Positions 6,600 through 9,575 of a stretch of 9,575 bases of DNA are shown in pieces. Both the position numbers and the translations under genes were made by a program. Under the pieces are notes generated by a model that had not been told where the DNA came from, did not search any database, and saw nothing but the letters and a program-made list of their open reading frames with translations. Position 1 is the stretch's first letter; each line of letters starts with the position of its first letter. Source of the stretch: an uncultured bacterium (GTDB taxonomy: Bacteria; Actinomycetota; Coriobacteriia; Coriobacteriales; Coriobacteriaceae); the NCBI GenBank assembly GCA_905216045.1, contig CAJMSL010000071.1:1-9575 (forward strand), read 5' to 3'.

Positions 6600-7838
6600 A
6601 TGGGTTGCAATCAAATCCTGGACCGTTATATCGAGCAGTTGATCGAAACCTCTACGCCGCAGGCGCCGGCTTGGAATATCGAAAAGATTCGTGCCGGCAA
6701 GGAGAACACCTGGAACTATATCGACGGCTGCATGATCAAGGCGCTCATCGAGCTGTACGAGATTACGGGTGAGCAGCGCTACCTGACCTTTGCCGATGAC
6801 TACATCGATTTCTTTGTCCAGGACGACGGTACCATCAAGCATTACAACCCGCAGGAGTACAACCTCGATAACGTCAATGCGGGCAAGACCCTCTACAAGC
6901 TGTATGACCTGGTGGGCAAGCCCAAGTACCGTGCCGCCATGGACACCATCTACCGCCAGCTCGAGACCCAGCCGCGCACCAAAGAAGGCGTGTTTTGGCA
7001 CAAGGCCGTCTATCCCAACCAGATCTGGCTCGATGGCATGTATATGGCCCAGCCGTTCTACATGCAGTATGAGCTGAGCTTCCACAACCGTCGTGCCTGC
7101 TCGGACAGCTTCCATATGTTCCAGGTCGTGCATGACCTGATGCGCAACCCCCTCAACGGTCTGTACTATCACGCTTACGACGCGAGCCGCAAACAGTTCT
7201 GGTGCGACCCGGTCACCGGCCTTTCGGCTAACTTCTGGCTGCGCGCCGAGGGCTGGTTTGCCATGGCGCTCATCGATACGTGGGAGCTTATGCCGCCTTC
7301 GATGTCGGCCGAGAAGGACGAGATCCGCAAGATGTTCCACGACCTGATCGACGCCATGCTGCCGTATCAGGACGAGAAGACCGGCATGTGGCACCAGGTC
7401 ATCAACCTGCCCAATATCGCCCCCAACTACCTGGAGGAGTCGGGCAGCGCCATCTTTGCCAACGCCATCATGAAGGGCGTGCGTCTGGGCGTGCTGGGCG
7501 AGCGTTACTACCAGTACGGCCGTCGCGCATTCGACGGCATCTGCGAGACCTGCCTGTCCGAGTATGACGGGCAGCTGGCGCTCGACAACATCTGCCTGGT
7601 TGCGGGCTTGGGAAACACCGCGCACCGCGAGGGCACGTTTGATTACTACATGAGCGAGCCCGTGGTCAAAAATGATGCAAAGGGTGTGGCGCCGCTGGTG
7701 CTTGCCTATATCGAGACCATGCATCACGACAAGCTGGCCGGTAAGCGCGATCCGCTCGCCCCCTCGGGCGTGTGCTCCATCGAGGACCCGTTTGGCGGAT
7801 ACACCCCGGGCATCAACGCTCATAAGGGATGTGAATAA
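6600..7838 (+). CDS. GH105 unsaturated uronyl hydrolase (YteR/RhiN-like)
   Basis: A 412-residue GH105 (alpha/alpha)6-barrel enzyme. The family hydrates the 4,5-unsaturated uronic acid left at the non-reducing end by pectate or rhamnogalacturonan lyases, releasing a 4-deoxy keto-uronate. Key matches: IWLDGMYMAQP (142-152) with general acid/base Asp145, equivalent to YteR Asp143; YHAYD (190-194) with His191; NFWLRAEGWFAMAL (211-224) with Trp213, Arg215 and Trp219. Length fits a single-domain family member. There is no signal peptide, so it is cytoplasmic. ATG 6600 is chosen because AGAGGGGA (6587-6594) lies five bases before it; ATG 6582 lies upstream of that site. It begins a probable two-gene unit with the epimerase, one base away. 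Whether it prefers unsaturated galacturonides or rhamnogalacturonides cannot be decided here; the GH28 and CE8 neighbours favour galacturonides. Confidence 0.9.
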   Translation: MGCNQILDRYIEQLIETSTPQAPAWNIEKIRAGKENTWNYIDGCMIKALIELYEITGEQRYLTFADDYIDFFVQDDGTIKHYNPQEYNLDNVNAGKTLYKLYDLVGKPKYRAAMDTIYRQLETQPRTKEGVFWHKAVYPNQIWLDGMYMAQPFYMQYELSFHNRRACSDSFHMFQVVHDLMRNPLNGLYYHAYDASRKQFWCDPVTGLSANFWLRAEGWFAMALIDTWELMPPSMSAEKDEIRKMFHDLIDAMLPYQDEKTGMWHQVINLPNIAPNYLEESGSAIFANAIMKGVRLGVLGERYYQYGRRAFDGICETCLSEYDGQLALDNICLVAGLGNTAHREGTFDYYMSEPVVKNDAKGVAPLVLAYIETMHHDKLAGKRDPLAPSGVCSIEDPFGGYTPGINAHKGCE

Positions 7839-7839
7839 C

Positions 7840-8745
7840 GTGGGGGCTATTACTCCGGGCGTACGTGTGCACGACCTTCCGCAGGGGACCGTCGAGGAAC
7901 GCATTCGCATGGCGGGAGAGCTGGGCTTTTCGTGCATTCAGCTGCCGAGCAAGGTGCTCTACGCATCGATGGGGATCGATCGAGGCGGCCTGACCCGCGA
8001 GCTTGCCGACCATTTGCGTGCGGTGCTCGACGAGGCGGGCGTTTCGGTCGCCGTGCTCGGCTGTTATAAGAATCTGGTGACGCCCGATCGCCAACAGCTC
8101 ATGGATAACTTTGCCGAGTACGAGGCATGCTTGAACTTTGCCCAGATGCTTGGCGGATGCCCGGTTGGCACCGAGACCGGTCGCCCCAATGCGCAGAACC
8201 GCGTTGCTGATGACCGCATGACCGATGAGGCGCTTGAGGCTTTTATGGACGGACTCGCACGCGTCTGCGAGCGCGCCGAGGCCGTGGGCGGGCAAATACT
8301 GATCGAGCCTGGCTGGAACGAGACGGTCAACACGCCGGATCGCTGCCGCGAGGTGCTGGAGCGCGTCTCGAGCCCGTCGCTCGGCGTGATCTATGACCCG
8401 GTATCGCTGCTGCACCCCAGTGTTGTTGACGAAGCGCAGGAAATCACAGCGCGCATGCTCTACTTATGCGGCAGTAAGATCCGCGTGCTGCACGCCAAGG
8501 ATTTTGAGATCGTTGATAACGAGGACGAAGCCGGATGGTGCGACGGTACGGGTTCGCGCCTGGTGTGTCATGGCGTGGGCGAGACGGGACGATATGACTT
8601 TGAGCCTGTGGTGGCCTGGGCGGCTGCCGCCTGCCCTGGGATTCCCTGCGTGGTCGAGAACAGCGTACCGGCGACGGCGGCTGACTGCCTGGCGACACTC
8701 GAGCACATGTCTGCTCGCTGCGGGGCTTCGCATCGCGAGTTATAG
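7840..8745 (+). CDS. AP-endonuclease-2-fold sugar isomerase/epimerase (TIM barrel)
   Basis: A 301-residue protein of the xylose-isomerase-like TIM-barrel superfamily (PF01261 type), whose members isomerise or epimerise sugars using a divalent metal. The four expected metal ligands are visible on successive strands: Glu156 (ILIEPG), Asp186 (GVIYDP), His218 (VLHAKD) and Glu273 (VVENS); His192 (LLHP) lies nearby. No signal peptide. Start: GTG 7840 is preferred, ten bases after AAGGGA (7824-7829) and one base after the GH105 stop; GTG 7831 would overlap the GH105 gene and lies too close to that site. The tight junction implies translational coupling with GH105. Its substrate is unknown; a keto-uronate released by GH105, or tagaturonate, would fit. 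It is not the cupin-type KduI. Confidence 0.8.
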   Translation: MGAITPGVRVHDLPQGTVEERIRMAGELGFSCIQLPSKVLYASMGIDRGGLTRELADHLRAVLDEAGVSVAVLGCYKNLVTPDRQQLMDNFAEYEACLNFAQMLGGCPVGTETGRPNAQNRVADDRMTDEALEAFMDGLARVCERAEAVGGQILIEPGWNETVNTPDRCREVLERVSSPSLGVIYDPVSLLHPSVVDEAQEITARMLYLCGSKIRVLHAKDFEIVDNEDEAGWCDGTGSRLVCHGVGETGRYDFEPVVAWAAAACPGIPCVVENSVPATAADCLATLEHMSARCGASHREL

Positions 8746-8787
8746 CATTGGCTTTTGCCGTGTCGGCAGATTGAGATTACCTGTATG

Positions 8788-8820
8788 GGGGCGGCGGTGA
8801 AGGGTCTTTATCGTCGCCCC
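8788..8820 (+). terminator. possible terminator hairpin after the epimerase
   Basis: GGGGCGGCG (8788-8796) pairs with CGTCGCCCC (8812-8820) with one G-T wobble and a 15-base loop. No T run follows, so it is either a weak or Rho-assisted terminator or a leader hairpin of the next gene. Confidence 0.35.
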
Positions 8821-8848
8821 ATTGGATTGCATTAAAAAGGGGAGTTGC

Positions 8849-9575
8849 GTGGCTATCCACATTGTCGAAGAGGCGAATCGTTGCCTAGGTTGTAAAAGGG
8901 CGTTCTGTCAGCTTAAGGGCTGCCCGGTTCAGACGCCTATTCCGCAGGTCATCGACCTGTTCAAACAGCGTCGTCTAGAAGAGGCGGGCGAGCTGCTGTT
9001 CCAGAACAATCCCATGAGCGCGGTCTGCTCCATGGTGTGCAACCATTCGGGCCAGTGCGAGGGTGCTTGCATCCAGGGCCGCAAGGGCACACCCGTGCAT
9101 TTCTCGAGCATCGAGAACTATATCTCGACAGCGTATTTGGATCGTAAGGAGTGGACGCCCGCGCCGTCGTGCGGCAAACAGGTTGCTGTGGTCGGTTCCG
9201 GTCCCGCCGGTATTACCGTGGCCATTAAGATGGCCCAGCTGTGCTGTGCCGTCACGGTATTTGAGCAGCGCCCCGAGATTGGTGGTGTGCTGGAGTACGG
9301 TATCCCCGAGTTCCGCCTGCCCCGTGCGCTCGTGCAAAAGTACCGTCACGTGATGTGCTCGCTTGGCGTGCGCGTGCGCCCCTCGACCACCATCGGTGGC
9401 GCGCTGCATATCGATGACCTGCTGCGCGACGGCTACGATGCGGTCTTTGTTGGTACCGGTACCTGGCGAGCTCGCAAGTTGGGTATTCCCGGCGAGTCGC
9501 GCGGCAACGTGCTGTTTGGTATCGATTACCTGGAAGATCCCTCGAGCGTGGCGATCGGGCAGAACGTGGCGGTCA
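8849..9575 (+). CDS. 5' part of an Fe-S/FAD NAD(P)-dependent oxidoreductase, GltD/NfnB-like (runs off the window)
   Basis: The first 242 residues of a glutamate-synthase-small-subunit-like oxidoreductase; the frame is open to the window end. The N-terminal Fe-S domain has Cys12, 15, 20 and 25 (CLGCKRAFC...GCP) and Cys60, 64, 70 and 74 (CSMVCNHSGQCEGAC). An FAD Rossmann motif VVGSGPAG starts at 114, followed by GGVLEYGIPEFRLP (145-158) and the second nucleotide-site motif FVGTGTW (200-206). Family members are the GltD subunit of NADPH glutamate synthase, NfnB of ferredoxin:NADP transhydrogenase, and SudA. They cannot be separated without the rest of the gene and its neighbour. GTG 8849 follows AGGGGAG (8838-8844) by four bases. 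It probably belongs to a different function from the pectin genes and marks the locus edge. Confidence 0.85.
   Translation, partial: MAIHIVEEANRCLGCKRAFCQLKGCPVQTPIPQVIDLFKQRRLEEAGELLFQNNPMSAVCSMVCNHSGQCEGACIQGRKGTPVHFSSIENYISTAYLDRKEWTPAPSCGKQVAVVGSGPAGITVAIKMAQLCCAVTVFEQRPEIGGVLEYGIPEFRLPRALVQKYRHVMCSLGVRVRPSTTIGGALHIDDLLRDGYDAVFVGTGTWRARKLGIPGESRGNVLFGIDYLEDPSSVAIGQNVAV

Noticed and set aside
1..9575. CRISPR arrays, tRNA or rRNA genes, insertion sequences, phage or defence genes
   Set aside because: Coding sequence fills nearly all of the window, the gaps are all under 200 bases, and no direct repeat arrays, cloverleaf-like sequences, transposase motifs or terminal repeats were seen.

Overview
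The window looks like a pectin-oligosaccharide utilisation locus from a GC-rich, Gram-positive gut actinobacterium. A Collinsella-like member of the Coriobacteriia is my best guess, from GC content, codon use, absence of signal peptides and gene content; no marker gene confirms it. All seven genes are on the + strand.

Layout: (1) 1-183, a regulatory leader with a promoter-like element and operator-like dyads; (2) 184-1743, a GPH-family (MelB/TogT-like) sugar symporter with its own terminator; (3) 1859-3454, a GH28 polygalacturonase with an N-terminal beta-sandwich, also with its own terminator; (4) 3589-5754, a two-domain protein joining a CE8 pectin methylesterase to an alpha/beta-hydrolase esterase; (5) 5824-6492, a small SGNH/GDSL esterase; (6) 6493-6599, a second regulatory region with a 38-bp near-perfect palindrome and a second operator copy; (7) 6600-7838, a GH105 unsaturated uronyl hydrolase, followed after one base by (8) 7840-8745, an AP-endonuclease-2-fold sugar isomerase/epimerase; (9) 8849 to the window end, the 5' part of an Fe-S/FAD oxidoreductase of the GltD/NfnB type, probably outside the pectin locus.

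Inferred pathway: the symporter imports oligogalacturonides that may still carry methyl and acetyl groups. The CE8-esterase fusion and the SGNH esterase remove the decorations, GH28 trims saturated ends, GH105 removes unsaturated ends made by lyases (probably of other bacteria), and the isomerase/epimerase handles a released keto-sugar or uronate. None of the enzymes has a visible signal peptide, so degradation appears to be cytoplasmic, a scavenger strategy. No lyase, KduI/KduD, KdgK/KdgA or transcription factor is encoded here.

The main non-coding signal is a shared motif, AACGTTCACC, found upstream of both the transporter and GH105. It reads as one half of a dyad (idealised GTGAACGTTCAC). 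In each region two such dyads lie 40-41 bp apart, which suggests one LacI-like regulator controlling both transcription units.
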